Shown here: one piece after another, positions 1-8,116 of the stretch | How positions within the stretch are numbered: the first letter of the stretch is position 1 | How the letters are laid out: every line of letters starts with the position of its first letter | NCBI RefSeq assembly: GCF_019145495.1 | Contig: NZ_JAHSTU010000001.1 | Span: forward strand, 1,116,001-1,180,000 | DNA: 64,000 nucleotides | Source: Pseudomonas azerbaijanoccidentalis | GTDB lineage: Bacteria > Pseudomonadota > Gammaproteobacteria > Pseudomonadales > Pseudomonadaceae | Direction: 5' to 3' | Made by a program: the position numbers and the translations under genes | Notes under the pieces: generated by a model | Told to the model about the DNA's origin: nothing | The model's input: the letters and a program-made list of their open reading frames with translations, nothing else | The model's database searches: none

Positions 1-1072
1 GAATCACCTGCGCCGACTGCTGCGCCGAACGGGCGATGCCATCCATGTCGTTGACCACTTGATGGATCACCCGCCCACCGTCCTTGGCCAAGGCTTCGGC
101 CTGATTGGCCATGTCCAGCGCGCGCTCGGCGTGCCGAGTGATTTCCTCGATGCTCGCGGTCATTTCACTGGCGGCAGCGGCCATGGTGCTGGCAGCGGCG
201 CTTTGCTGCTGACTGCTGCCGGCGACTTCGTGACAACCGTTGCTCAGTTGCACGCTCATGCCGCTGACGCCATGGGCGTTGCTGCGCACCACTTCGATCA
301 TGCCGCGCAGATCACGCTGCATGGTGGCCAGGCTACGAATCAATCGGCTGGCTTCGTCGTTGCGCTGCGTCTCGACAATCGGTTCGCTCAGGTTGCCATG
401 GGCGATGCTGTCGGCGATGCGGCTGGCAGTCTGCAGTGGCCCCATGATGCTCACGATTGCCGAGCGACCCAGTGCCAGCAGCAACAACAGGCTGGCAATC
501 AGCACACCGCCGACGGTCAGGTTGGCGTTGCTGATGGCGTGCGCGGTGCCTTGGCTGGTCTGTTGCGTGTTGCTTTCGATCAGCTCGCTGAGGGCGGCCA
601 TCTGGTCTTCCAGTTGGCTGAAGGCATTGTTGAAGGCGCCCAGTTCCTTTTGCGCAGCGTCGGGGTTTTCCAGTGCCAGGCTGACAATGCGCTCGGCGGC
701 ACTGATGTACGTGTCGAGGCTGGGCTTGATCTGGCTCAGCGCGGTTTTCAAGGTGTCATTGACCGGCAGCTTGAGATTCTCCCCGAGCATCTCGCGAAAA
801 TGCCCGGTGTGCTCCTCCAGGGAATTGCGCACCTCGGCCTGACTACTGGTGCTTTTGCCCAATCCCACCAGCATCGCCGAAAGCACATCGGCGCGCAGGG
901 CGTCGTGCATCATGTCGGCTTCAAGGTGATTGCGCAGCGCGCTCATGCCGACGTCATTGTCCTGCACCGCTTGCGCCATCTGGCCATTACCCAGGTAACT
1001 GACCAACCCCATGATCAACGCCGTGAGCACACCGGTACCGATCAACAACAGTAAACGCAGTTTTATGGACAC
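1..1072 (-). CDS. Methyl-accepting chemotaxis protein (3' end outside window)
   Basis: Transmembrane chemoreceptor that passes a ligand signal to CheA/CheW. About 357 residues are visible. There is an N-terminal membrane segment (about residues 4-24), a periplasmic helical sensor region of roughly 160 residues, a second membrane segment (LIASLLLLLALG), a HAMP stretch (ASRIADSIAHGNLSEPI) and the start of the cytoplasmic coiled-coil signalling domain, which runs off base 1. A GTG start at 1072 is chosen because AGAGGA lies 8 bases upstream. The sensor resembles four-helix-bundle receptors, but the ligand cannot be read from sequence. The gene is monocistronic as far as seen. Confidence 0.9.
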   Translation of the reverse strand, partial: MSIKLRLLLLIGTGVLTALIMGLVSYLGNGQMAQAVQDNDVGMSALRNHLEADMMHDALRADVLSAMLVGLGKSTSSQAEVRNSLEEHTGHFREMLGENLKLPVNDTLKTALSQIKPSLDTYISAAERIVSLALENPDAAQKELGAFNNAFSQLEDQMAALSELIESNTQQTSQGTAHAISNANLTVGGVLIASLLLLLALGRSAIVSIMGPLQTASRIADSIAHGNLSEPIVETQRNDEASRLIRSLATMQRDLRGMIEVVRSNAHGVSGMSVQLSNGCHEVAGSSQQQSAAASTMAAAASEMTASIEEITRHAERALDMANQAEALAKDGGRVIHQVVNDMDGIARSAQQSAQVI

Positions 1073-1160
1073 TCTGTGGTTCCTCTCTTCGCACGCCCGT
1101 TGATCGACTAAAGTCTGATTGCTGAAAAGGCTATCGACTGATCCGCGTGAGAATTGAAGG

Positions 1161-1835
1161 CTAACCCCGCTGATTCCATTTTTTACGACATGCGGTAGGC
1201 ATCAGGGGTTGGCGCACGGCGCTATGCAGGGACACCACCAGCAAACTGATGACCCCCCCCAGAACGGCGAGCGCCATGTCCTTTTGCGAATCCCATGGGT
1301 CGTTTTGCGCTCCGACAAACGCTTGCGAGGTGTCGTCCCCCAAGTAAGCACCCCCCACCCATTCCACCAATTCGTAAACCGCCGACGTGGACAGCATGAT
1401 GTTCAGGGTCACGAAAAACAGCCAGAAACCGCGCAAGGGCGTGAGCCGCAGCAGCACTTCACGGATGGGATAGACCAACAACAGGCCGTAGCTCAGGTGC
1501 ACCAGACGGTCGTAATGGTTACGGTGCAGGCCAAAGGTTTTGTTGAAACTGAACCCGGTCATGGCTGAACACCAGCGATCGTAAGGCACCAGGGAATAGG
1601 TGAAGTGCGAGCCGAGTTCGTGGACGCACAAGAAGACGAAAACCAGGGTGAGTGATGCGGCCGACAAACGAAACTGCCGATAAACCGCTAGCAGTGTCCC
1701 CACCAGTAACAGCACCAGCAGGTTCTCCAGCGCCCAGTCGACCCGGCTGCGGGGCGAAAAACCCAGTACGGCCACGATGGCCAGCAAGAACAAAAACAGC
1801 GTCAATTCGTATCGCGGGTGTGCCTTGGTCGGCAT
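1161..1835 (-). CDS. DUF2238 / YjdF-family inner-membrane protein
   Basis: Polytopic membrane protein of 224 residues. Several hydrophobic segments are visible (LTLFLFLLAIVAVLGF, LLVLLLVGTLLAVY, LTLVFVFLCVHELG, FWLFFVTLNIMLS, LAVLGGVISLLVVS). Conserved polar positions of the YjdF/DUF2238 family are present: HELGSHFTYS, NHYDRLVHLSYG and YELVEWVGG. The function is unknown; the conserved His/Asp/Glu inside membrane segments suggest a catalytic or metal role, which is inference. The ATG at 1835 is preferred over a TTG 12 codons upstream because GAGG lies 6 bases before it. It is transcribed alone and converges with nothing nearby. Confidence 0.75.
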   Translation of the reverse strand: MPTKAHPRYELTLFLFLLAIVAVLGFSPRSRVDWALENLLVLLLVGTLLAVYRQFRLSAASLTLVFVFLCVHELGSHFTYSLVPYDRWCSAMTGFSFNKTFGLHRNHYDRLVHLSYGLLLVYPIREVLLRLTPLRGFWLFFVTLNIMLSTSAVYELVEWVGGAYLGDDTSQAFVGAQNDPWDSQKDMALAVLGGVISLLVVSLHSAVRQPLMPTACRKKWNQRG

Positions 1836-2010
1836 GGCATTGAATCCTCGAAATCCGGCACTTGGTCTCAAAACAGTGACGAACCTTTAACTTCGAGAAA
1901 AACCCGTGGCGCAAGTTCGCTTTTTTCCTTGGCAGCATGCTAGGTTGTACGATGACTGATGAATTAATGTTCGAGTGTCAGTCAGCCCCTACAACAACAA
2001 GGAAACACCC

Positions 2011-2442
2011 ATGAAAAAAACAACATTGCTGGTCGGTTTTCTGTGCCTGTTCAGCGGCTATGTCGCTGCCGCCCCCGCTGCCGCAGACAAGGATGTAGCG
2101 CAAGCCGTTGATCATCTGACCGACGCCATGCTGCACAAAAACATCACGCAGCTTCAGACCTTGACCGCCGATAACCTGACCTACGGGCATTCCAGCGGCA
2201 AGATTCAGAACAAGAAGGAATTCATCGCCGACATCGAAACCGGCAAAAGCGCGTTCAAGACCCTTGAGATGCAGAACCAGACCATCACCGTTTCCGGCGA
2301 TGTCGCGTTGGTCCGCCATCACTTTTCCGCTCAGGCCTTGAAGGGCACGGAAGTGGTTCCGACCGAGATCGAGAACTTCCAGATCTGGCAGAAACAGAAT
2401 GGGAAATGGTTACTGGTAGGACGACAAGCCTTCAAGTTCTGA
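2011..2442 (+). CDS. Exported NTF2/SnoaL-like protein
   Basis: Small secreted protein of 143 residues. A Sec signal peptide (MKKTTLLVGFLCLFSGYVAAA) is followed by a DUF4440/SnoaL-like cone fold: a helix with AQAVDHLTDAMLHKN, then LTADNLTYGHSSGKIQNKKE, and strands ending in FQIWQKQNGKWLLVGRQAFKF. Proteins of this type are periplasmic and mostly uncharacterised; some bind small ligands. The start is placed at 2011, after AAGGAAA, because it begins the signal peptide. No operon partner is seen; a REP doublet follows immediately. Confidence 0.75.
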   Translation: MKKTTLLVGFLCLFSGYVAAAPAAADKDVAQAVDHLTDAMLHKNITQLQTLTADNLTYGHSSGKIQNKKEFIADIETGKSAFKTLEMQNQTITVSGDVALVRHHFSAQALKGTEVVPTEIENFQIWQKQNGKWLLVGRQAFKF

Positions 2443-2449
2443 CAAAATC

Positions 2450-2595
2450 TGTAGCAGCTGGCGCAGCCTGCGTCCGGTTCGGGCCGCGTTCGGACGCAGC
2501 AGTCGCAAATTCAGGCATTGCGGTCTGTTTGGTAAACCGCATACGCAGGTTTTACGACTGCTGCGCAGCCGGACGCAGGCTGCGCCAGCTGCTAC
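2450..2595. repeat. REP doublet, family A (TGTAGCAGCTGGCGCAGCCTGCG type)
   Basis: Two copies of one palindromic unit face each other: TGTAGCAGCTGGCGCAGCCT at 2450 and its reverse complement ending at 2595, with a divergent middle. It lies between the NTF2-like gene and nirD, which converge here. The same unit recurs at 44821-44990 and, degraded, at 57591-57714. Confidence 0.85.
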
Positions 2596-2606
2596 ATGCT
2601 CCCTCC

Positions 2607-2984
2607 TCAGGCCACCCCGACTTCCACCTGCCCTTCGTTCAACCGTACCGGCCAAGTTCGCAAGCGCTGCTGCGGGTATTCCAGGCAACTGCCGTCCTCA
2701 AGGCGGAAATGCTGTTTGTAGATGGGGGATGCCACCACCAGGTCGCCCTTGATGCTGCCGATCAGGCCGCGGCCGATGACGTTGGCCCCGGATTGCGGGT
2801 CATGGTTGTCGATGGCGAAGAGGTTTTTGCCCTCTGCGCCCGGCAGGTAGAACAGCGCCACCTGCGCGCCGTCCAGCCACACCACCACCCCGGAATCGTT
2901 CACCAGATCCTGCTGGCTGCACACCGATTGCCAAACGTCGATATTTTCCAAAGGTGCAGCGCGTTGGGTATTGGACTGATTCAT
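2607..2984 (-). CDS. nirD: Assimilatory nitrite reductase small subunit
   Basis: Small subunit of cytoplasmic NADH-dependent nitrite reductase (nitrite to ammonium). The 125 residues have the Rieske-like fold of NirD, but the CxH/CxxH cluster ligands of true Rieske proteins are absent, as is normal for NirD. Typical segments are VCSQQDLVNDSGVVVWLDG, FAIDNHDPQSGANVIGRG and PIYKQHFRLEDGSCLE. Its ATG overlaps the nirB stop by one base (TGATG), so it is translationally coupled as the second gene of nirBD. Confidence 0.93.
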   Translation of the reverse strand: MNQSNTQRAAPLENIDVWQSVCSQQDLVNDSGVVVWLDGAQVALFYLPGAEGKNLFAIDNHDPQSGANVIGRGLIGSIKGDLVVASPIYKQHFRLEDGSCLEYPQQRLRTWPVRLNEGQVEVGVA

Positions 2985-5545
2985 CAGACACTCTCCTCGG
3001 TGACAGGGATAAGGTTGAGCTCGGCGGCCATGATCGGGCGCCGCTGACCGCGCTCCTGGACGAAATGGATGTCCGGGTCCGGGCGTTTATCGTTGACGAA
3101 GGTGCGGAAGCGCTTCAGTTTTTCCGGGTCTTTGAGGGCGTTGGCCCATTCACATTCGTAGCGGTTGACCACCAGTTGCATTTGCGATTCAAGTTCGGCA
3201 CCCAGGCCCAGGCTGTCGTGGATGATCACGTCCTTGAGGTAGTCCAGACCGCCCTCCAGGCTTTCGCGCCACACCGAGGTGCGCTGCAACTTGTCGGCGG
3301 TGCGGATGTAGAACATCAGGAAGCGGTCGATGTAACGGATCAGGGTCGCATCGTCCAGATCGGTGGCGAACAACTCGGCATGCCGTGGACGCATGCCACC
3401 GTTGCCGGCGATGTAGAGGTTCCAGCCTTTCTCGGTGGCGATTACGCCCACGTCTTTGCTTTGTGCTTCGGCGCATTCACGGGTGCATCCGGACACCGCG
3501 AATTTTAGCTTGTGCGGCGAACGCAGGCCCTTGTAGCGGTCTTCGATGGTCAGGGCCATTTGCACGCTGTCCTGCACGCCGTAACGGCACCAGGTGCTTC
3601 CGACGCAGGACTTCACCGTGCGGGTCGATTTGCCGTAGGCATGCCCGGTTTCGAAACCGGCTTCGATCAACTCGGCCCAGATGTCCGGCAACTCATGCAA
3701 CTGCGCGCCGAACAGGTCGATGCGCTGGCCGCCGGTGATCTTGGTGTAGAGGTCGTATTTCTTCGCCACCACACCAATGGCGATCAGTTTGTCGGCGGTG
3801 ATTTCGCCACCCGGAATGCGCGGGACCACGGAGTACGTGCCGTTTTTCTGCATGTTGGCCATGAACGTGTCGTTGGTGTCCTGCAACGGCACCAGCGACG
3901 GGTCCATGATCGGCTGGTTCCAGCACGACGCCAGGATCGAGCCCACCGCCGGTTTGCACACGTCGCAACCGGTGTGTCCCTTGCCATGTTTGGCCAGCAG
4001 TTCTTCGAAGGTGATCACCCCTTCTACCCGAACCAGCGCATACAGTTCCTGGCGGGTGTAGGCGAAGTGTTCGCACAGGCTCTTGTCGACGCTGACCCCA
4101 CGGGCGATCAGCTCATGTTCAAAGACTTGCTTGAGCAACCCGGCGCAACCACCGCAACCGGTGCAGGCCTTGGTCTGCGACTTGAGCAGGCCGAGGTCGG
4201 TGCAGCCTCCGTCGATGGCTGAGCAAATCGCGCCCTTGGTCACGTTGTGGCAGGAGCAGATGGTCGCCGCTTCCGGCAAGGCGCCCGGGCCGAGGGTCGG
4301 CGCGCCTTCGGAAGACGGTAGAATCAGCGCGGCCGGCTCGGACGGCAAGGCAATCGCGTTCTGCATGTATTGCAGCAGCGTGTCGTAATAGCTGTTGTCG
4401 CCGATCAGTACCGCGCCGAGTACGTGCTTGCCGCTGGCGTCGACTACCAGGCGCCGGTAGCTGGCGGTGGTTTCGTCGATGAACTGATAGCTGCGTGCGC
4501 CCGGCGTGTTGGCGTGGGCATCGCCGATGGAGCCGACGTCGACACCCAGCAGCTTGAGCTTGGTCGACATGTCGGCGCCCTGGAACGGTTCGGCGGCGTC
4601 ATCGCACAACCGTGCCGCCACGCTACGCGCCATTTGGTAGCCCGGAGCGACCAGGCCGAAGAGGCTGCCGTTCCACGATGCGCATTCGCCGATAGCGTAG
4701 ATGTTCGGGTCGCAACTCAGGCAGGTGTCGTCGATCACCACGCCACCGCGCGGGCCGATCTCCAGCGCGCATTGGCGGGCCAGTGCATCTTGCGCGCGGA
4801 TACCGGCAGAGAACACGATCAGGTCGGTTTCAAGGAATTCGTCGTTGGCGAAATTCATCCGGTAGCGGTACTGCTCACCGGCACTGATCGACTGTGTAGC
4901 GCGGGACAGATGCACACCGACGCCCAGCCGTTCAATCTGCGCTTTCAGCGCCAACCCACCGAGGTCATCCAGTTGCACTGGCATCAGGCGCGGCGCGAAT
5001 TCCACCACGTGCGCTTCAAGGCCCAGGCTTTTCAGGGCATTGGCCGCTTCGAGGCCGAGCAGTCCACCGCCGACCACCACACCGCGTTTGGCATTGGCCG
5101 CTGCGGCACGAATCGCATCAAGGTCTTCGAGGGTTCGGTACACTAGCCGTGAATCGCCTTCGGCGCCTTCGATCGGCGGTACAAACGGGTAGGAACCGGT
5201 GGCCAGGACCAGTTTGTCGTAAGTGAAGCAACCTTGCGAAGTGATCACCTGGCGACGCTCGCGATCGATCTCCAGCACCGGCACGCCCAAGTGCAGCGTG
5301 ACGCCCGGCGTCTGGTACAGCGACGCGTCACTCAGCGCCAGCGACTCGGCATCGCGGCCGGAAAAGTATTCGGACAAATGCACACGGTCGTAAGCGCGCA
5401 TCGGCTCTTCGCTGAAAACGTGCAAGCGATAGCGCTCAAGGGCGCCGCGCTCGATCAATTGCTCGACACAGTGATGCCCGACCATGCCATTGCCGATCAC
5501 GATCAGCGTTTGATGCTTGTTCAACGCGGCTACATTGGAATTCAT
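2984..5545 (-). CDS. nirB: Assimilatory nitrite reductase [NAD(P)H] large subunit
   Basis: Catalytic subunit that reduces nitrite to ammonium with six electrons from NADH, 853 residues. Order of domains: FAD/NAD-binding oxidoreductase (VIGNGMVGHHC near residue 14; NAD-site glycines in GVVVGGGLLGLEAA); two BFD-like Cys clusters (CSCHNVTKGAIC with CTGCGGC near 432-475, TGCDVC near 528); ferredoxin-type half domain; sirohaem/4Fe-4S region with STWCRYG near 652 and VSGCTRECAEAQSKD near 685. All expected cysteines are present. The start is set at MNSN (5545) because the frame continues upstream through the leader hairpins without a start signal. Control is expected from the leader terminator and the promoter at 5758-5773. 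Confidence 0.95.
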   Translation of the reverse strand: MNSNVAALNKHQTLIVIGNGMVGHHCVEQLIERGALERYRLHVFSEEPMRAYDRVHLSEYFSGRDAESLALSDASLYQTPGVTLHLGVPVLEIDRERRQVITSQGCFTYDKLVLATGSYPFVPPIEGAEGDSRLVYRTLEDLDAIRAAAANAKRGVVVGGGLLGLEAANALKSLGLEAHVVEFAPRLMPVQLDDLGGLALKAQIERLGVGVHLSRATQSISAGEQYRYRMNFANDEFLETDLIVFSAGIRAQDALARQCALEIGPRGGVVIDDTCLSCDPNIYAIGECASWNGSLFGLVAPGYQMARSVAARLCDDAAEPFQGADMSTKLKLLGVDVGSIGDAHANTPGARSYQFIDETTASYRRLVVDASGKHVLGAVLIGDNSYYDTLLQYMQNAIALPSEPAALILPSSEGAPTLGPGALPEAATICSCHNVTKGAICSAIDGGCTDLGLLKSQTKACTGCGGCAGLLKQVFEHELIARGVSVDKSLCEHFAYTRQELYALVRVEGVITFEELLAKHGKGHTGCDVCKPAVGSILASCWNQPIMDPSLVPLQDTNDTFMANMQKNGTYSVVPRIPGGEITADKLIAIGVVAKKYDLYTKITGGQRIDLFGAQLHELPDIWAELIEAGFETGHAYGKSTRTVKSCVGSTWCRYGVQDSVQMALTIEDRYKGLRSPHKLKFAVSGCTRECAEAQSKDVGVIATEKGWNLYIAGNGGMRPRHAELFATDLDDATLIRYIDRFLMFYIRTADKLQRTSVWRESLEGGLDYLKDVIIHDSLGLGAELESQMQLVVNRYECEWANALKDPEKLKRFRTFVNDKRPDPDIHFVQERGQRRPIMAAELNLIPVTEESV

Positions 5546-5583
5546 AAACGACCCTGCCCAAAGCCCATCACGGTTCAAAAAGC

Positions 5584-5618
5584 AAAAAAAAACGCCTGAA
5601 ACCTTGCGGTTCCAGGCG
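5584..5618 (-). terminator. Leader terminator upstream of nirB
   Basis: On the minus strand CGCCTGGAACC–GCAA–GGTTTCAGGCG forms an 11-bp stem (one G·U) closed by a GNRA-type GCAA loop (5593-5618), followed at once by nine U residues (5592-5584). It stands 38 bases before the nirB start, so it would stop transcription before nirBD. Its 5' arm contains the GCCTG that closes the upstream hairpin P2, so the two structures exclude each other. Confidence 0.9.
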
Positions 5619-5664
5619 TCTTTGCCTGTTCTTTTGCGGTGTTGAAACCAGACGGCCATGCCTG
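5593..5664 (-). promoter_or_regulatory. ANTAR-type two-hairpin antitermination leader (nirBD)
   Basis: Seen in sequence: hairpin P1 (5664-5649) is CAGGC–ATGGCC–GTCTG, and hairpin P2 (5628-5613) is CAGGC–AAAGAC–GCCTG. Both have 5-bp stems and six-base loops with A at position 1 and G at position 4, with a 20-base linker. P2 uses the same GCCTG that starts the terminator stem. Known: ANTAR-domain proteins such as NasT/NasR bind paired hexaloop hairpins with A1 and G4 and prevent terminator formation in nitrate/nitrite assimilation leaders. Inference: NasT, not encoded in this window, controls read-through into nirBD. Confidence 0.88.
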
Positions 5665-5757
5665 ATCCACCGATATTGCCCACGACCTGTGCGGTTGATC
5701 GATCGTCGTTGACCGAGTGGGCGGTCCATCTTTTTCAGATGGCGCTGAGGGGGTTAA

Positions 5758-5773
5758 TGCAGTGTTTGTGCCA
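5758..5773 (-). promoter_or_regulatory. Sigma-54-type -24/-12 promoter of nirBD
   Basis: The minus strand reads TGGCACAAACACTGCA, with GG and GC exactly 10 bases apart, against the consensus TGGCAC-N5-TTGCA (one mismatch). Transcription would begin near 5747, about 80 bases before hairpin P1 and 200 bases before nirB. A GGTGCA/TGCACC half-site at 5896-5901 could be part of an NtrC enhancer, but only one half is convincing. Confidence 0.7.
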
Positions 5774-5939
5774 GTCGAGCGCGGAGACTGGAAACATGCG
5801 TGCAGAGCCTTGTGGGCAAGGCTTTTGGCTAAGTGAGCGGGCTTGTCAGCGGTTGATGTCGCAGGCGGGAATGGATCAGGGAACCGCTTCTCACTGGTGC
5901 ACGTTGTCGATCATCGCGCTTTAAAAGTGCGCAAAAATC

Positions 5940-6496
5940 TGTGGGAGCCAGCCTGCTGGCGATAGCGGTGTATCAGCCAGCATTGATGTCGCGGTCAGTC
6001 CGTCATCGCCAGCAGGCTGGCTCCCACAGGGGTTATTGAGCAAGACACAGAACCTGTGGGACCTAGCCCTGCTGGCGATAGCGGTGTATCAGCCAGCATT
6101 GATGTCGCGGTCAGACCGTCATCGCCAGCAGGCTGGCTCCCACAGGGGTTATTGAGCAAGACACAGAACCTGTGGGAGCTAGCCCTGCTGGCGATAGCGG
6201 TGTTCAGCCAACATCGATGTCGCGGTCAGTCCGTCATCGCCAGCAGGCTGGCTCCCACAGGGGTTATTGAGCAAGATACAGAACCTGTGGGAGCTAGCCC
6301 TGCTGGCGATAGCGGTGTATCAGCCAGCATTGATGTCGCGGTCAGTCCGTCATCGCCAGCAGGCTGGCTCCCACAGGGGTTATTGAGCAAGACACAGAAC
6401 CTGTGGGAGCTAGCCCTGCTGGCGATAGCGGTGTATCAGCCAGCATTGATGTCGCGGTCAGTCCGTCATCGCCAGCAGGCTGGCTCCCACAGGGAT
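5940..6496. repeat. Tandem array of five REP doublets, family B
   Basis: Five head-to-tail copies start at 5940, 6055, 6171, 6286 and 6402, so the period is 115-116 bases. Each copy holds an inverted pair: TGTGGGAGC…AGCC…TGCTGGCGAT on one side and ATCGCCAGCAGGCTGGCTCC on the other, around a spacer with TCAGCCAGCATTGATGTCGC. Copies are nearly identical; the third has a slightly changed spacer (TTCAGCCAACATCGATG). It fills the gap between the nirB promoter and ybdD. The open frames through it follow the repeat and are not genes. Confidence 0.95.
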
Positions 6497-6513
6497 TTTG
6501 GGCAGTCGAAGGT

Positions 6514-6714
6514 TCAGCAACACCGCGTATTACATTTCCCACGCCCAAACCGCGCTTCCTGACGCTCCCGAAAAAACGCCTCATAGCTCATCACCGGTTC
6601 GCCCGGCTGGTTGATGGCCATCTGTGCGACGTAGTTATCGTAATCCGGAACGCCAACCATCAAACGCCCGCTCTGGCTCAAGAAACGCACGGCTTGCTGC
6701 AGTTTACGGAACAT
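6514..6714 (-). CDS. YbdD/YjiX family small protein (DUF466), without cstA
   Basis: 66-residue protein with the hallmark LMVGVPDYDNYV and the C-terminal half MSYEAFFRERQEARFGRG ending in a cysteine pair. Family members are usually encoded directly behind the pyruvate/peptide transporter cstA and are thought to help its activity. Here no cstA or yjiA neighbour exists: upstream is a divergent SCO gene and downstream the REP array. The start at 6714 follows AGAG and matches the family N-terminus (MFRKLQQAVRFL). Function in isolation is unknown. Confidence 0.8.
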   Translation of the reverse strand: MFRKLQQAVRFLSQSGRLMVGVPDYDNYVAQMAINQPGEPVMSYEAFFRERQEARFGRGKCNTRCC

Positions 6715-6956
6715 GGCGAGACTCTCTTTGAGGTATTGGACACCCCTATCAAACCCCATGTTTGTATCTGCAATGTGTCGAGGCGCCAAGGCATTGTATT
6801 TTCCTGTAATCGAAGGGCCGCGACCTTTTGGCGCATGACCGGTCGGCCATCGATTAAGCGCCAACGGGCAACAGTTTGTTAACATCCCTGCGCTTTTTTT
6901 CGTCTGATCCGTCAGGCACTGTGTTCCATCTGTCGCTACACAGGATGCTTTTTTTC

Positions 6957-7562
6957 ATGAGTACGTTGTATTCCCGTCGCACGGTCCTGCAAGGCATGAG
7001 TTTGCTGAGCCTTGGCCTGCTTGCCGGCTGCGACGACAGCAGCAAGCTGTCGTTCAAGTACGGCAAGGACCTGAGCGACAAGATCATGGGCCGTTCCTTC
7101 AAGCTCAAGGATACTGACGGCGAAACCCGGATGCTGGGCAGCTACCAGGGCCTGATGCCGATGATCTTCTTCGGTTTCACCCAGTGCCCGGCCGTCTGCC
7201 CGACCACGCTGGCCCGCGCCGCTCAGGCGAAAAAACTCATGGGCCGCGATGGCGAGCGCCTGCAAGTGGTTTTCATCACCCTGGACCCCGAGCGCGATAC
7301 ACCTGAACTGCTCGACAAATACGTCAAGGCCTTCGACCCGAGTTTCGAAGCCCTGTACGGCACCCTGGAAGAAACCGCCGCCACCGCCAAGGAGTTCGGC
7401 GTATTCTTCGAAAAGGTCCCGAGCGGCGACACCTATACCCTTTCGCATACCGCGACCAGTTTCGTGTTCGACTCCCGAGGCAACCTGCGCCTTGGCCTGT
7501 CCGCGTCCCTTACCGCTCAAGAGTGTGCAGAAGATTTGCTCACCGTCATGGAGGTCTGCTGA
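6957..7562 (+). CDS. SCO1/SenC-family copper chaperone lipoprotein
   Basis: Thioredoxin-fold protein that delivers copper to, or reduces, the CuA site of cytochrome oxidase on the periplasmic side. It has 201 residues. The N-terminal export signal ends in the lipobox LLAGC (Cys25), so the protein is probably membrane-anchored. The copper motif CPAVC is at residues 77-81 and the third ligand His164 lies in SHTATSF; all three are intact. The ATG at 6957 is used because AGGA sits 9 bases upstream. Its stop overlaps the start of the PCuAC gene by one base, so the two chaperones are co-translated. Confidence 0.9.
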   Translation: MSTLYSRRTVLQGMSLLSLGLLAGCDDSSKLSFKYGKDLSDKIMGRSFKLKDTDGETRMLGSYQGLMPMIFFGFTQCPAVCPTTLARAAQAKKLMGRDGERLQVVFITLDPERDTPELLDKYVKAFDPSFEALYGTLEETAATAKEFGVFFEKVPSGDTYTLSHTATSFVFDSRGNLRLGLSASLTAQECAEDLLTVMEVC

Positions 7563-8065
7563 TGACTTCGATCTGCGCTTCACGTTTTAAACAATTGGCC
7601 CTGGGCCTGTCCCTGATTGGCATGGCATGGCAGGTATCGGCGCAAACCCAGGTCAACGACGCCTGGGTCCGCGCGACCGTTGCCGGCCAGCCTTCGAGCG
7701 GCGCCTTCATGACGCTCAAGGCAGACACCGACAGCAAACTGCTGAGCGTTGAGTCGCCGGTGGCGAAGCTGGTGCAGATTCACCAGTCGAGCATGAAAGA
7801 CGATGTGATGAGCATGCAGCAGGTCCAGTCCGTTGATCTGCCCGCCGGCAAAGCGGTGAACTTTGATCCCCATGGCTATCACATCATGCTCATGAACCTG
7901 AGCGCGCAAATCAAGGAAGGCGACAAAGTGCCGCTGACCCTGACCGTGGAAAACGCCAAGGGCGAGAAAGAAACGATCAAGGTCGAGGCCCCGGCGCGTG
8001 CACTCGACACGATGGACCACGGCAACATGGATCACAGCAAGATGGATCACAGCAAAATGCAATGA
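7562..8065 (+). CDS. PCu(A)C periplasmic copper chaperone
   Basis: Periplasmic Cu(I) chaperone that works with SCO proteins in oxidase assembly. The 167 residues start with a signal peptide ending near SAQ (residue 28). The full ligand motif H-x10-M-x21-H-x-M is visible as His74, Met85, His107 and Met109. The C-terminus carries an additional Met/His tail (MDHGNMDHSKMDHSKMQ), a second likely copper-binding segment. It is coupled to the upstream SCO gene (TGATG), and a hairpin follows at 8073. Confidence 0.92.
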   Translation: MTSICASRFKQLALGLSLIGMAWQVSAQTQVNDAWVRATVAGQPSSGAFMTLKADTDSKLLSVESPVAKLVQIHQSSMKDDVMSMQQVQSVDLPAGKAVNFDPHGYHIMLMNLSAQIKEGDKVPLTLTVENAKGEKETIKVEAPARALDTMDHGNMDHSKMDHSKMQ

Positions 8066-8072
8066 GGGTCTG

Positions 8073-8094
8073 ACGGCCTCCCCCACGAGGCCGT
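8073..8094 (+). terminator. Hairpin after the copper chaperone genes
   Basis: ACGGCCTC–CCCCAC–GAGGCCGT is a perfect 8-bp stem directly after the PCuAC stop. The following TTGTCTG is poor in T, so it is a weak intrinsic terminator or a transcript-stabilising hairpin. Confidence 0.55.
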
Positions 8095-8116
8095 TGTCTG
8101 ATGGGAGGTGCGCACC

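Noticed and set aside
5940..6496. CRISPR array
   Set aside because: Repeats of about 115 bases with almost identical spacers and internal palindromes, and no cas genes: REP doublets.
6056..6562. 168-codon frame through the REP array
   Set aside because: Periodic peptide that repeats every 115-116 bases; it follows the repeats and is not a protein gene.
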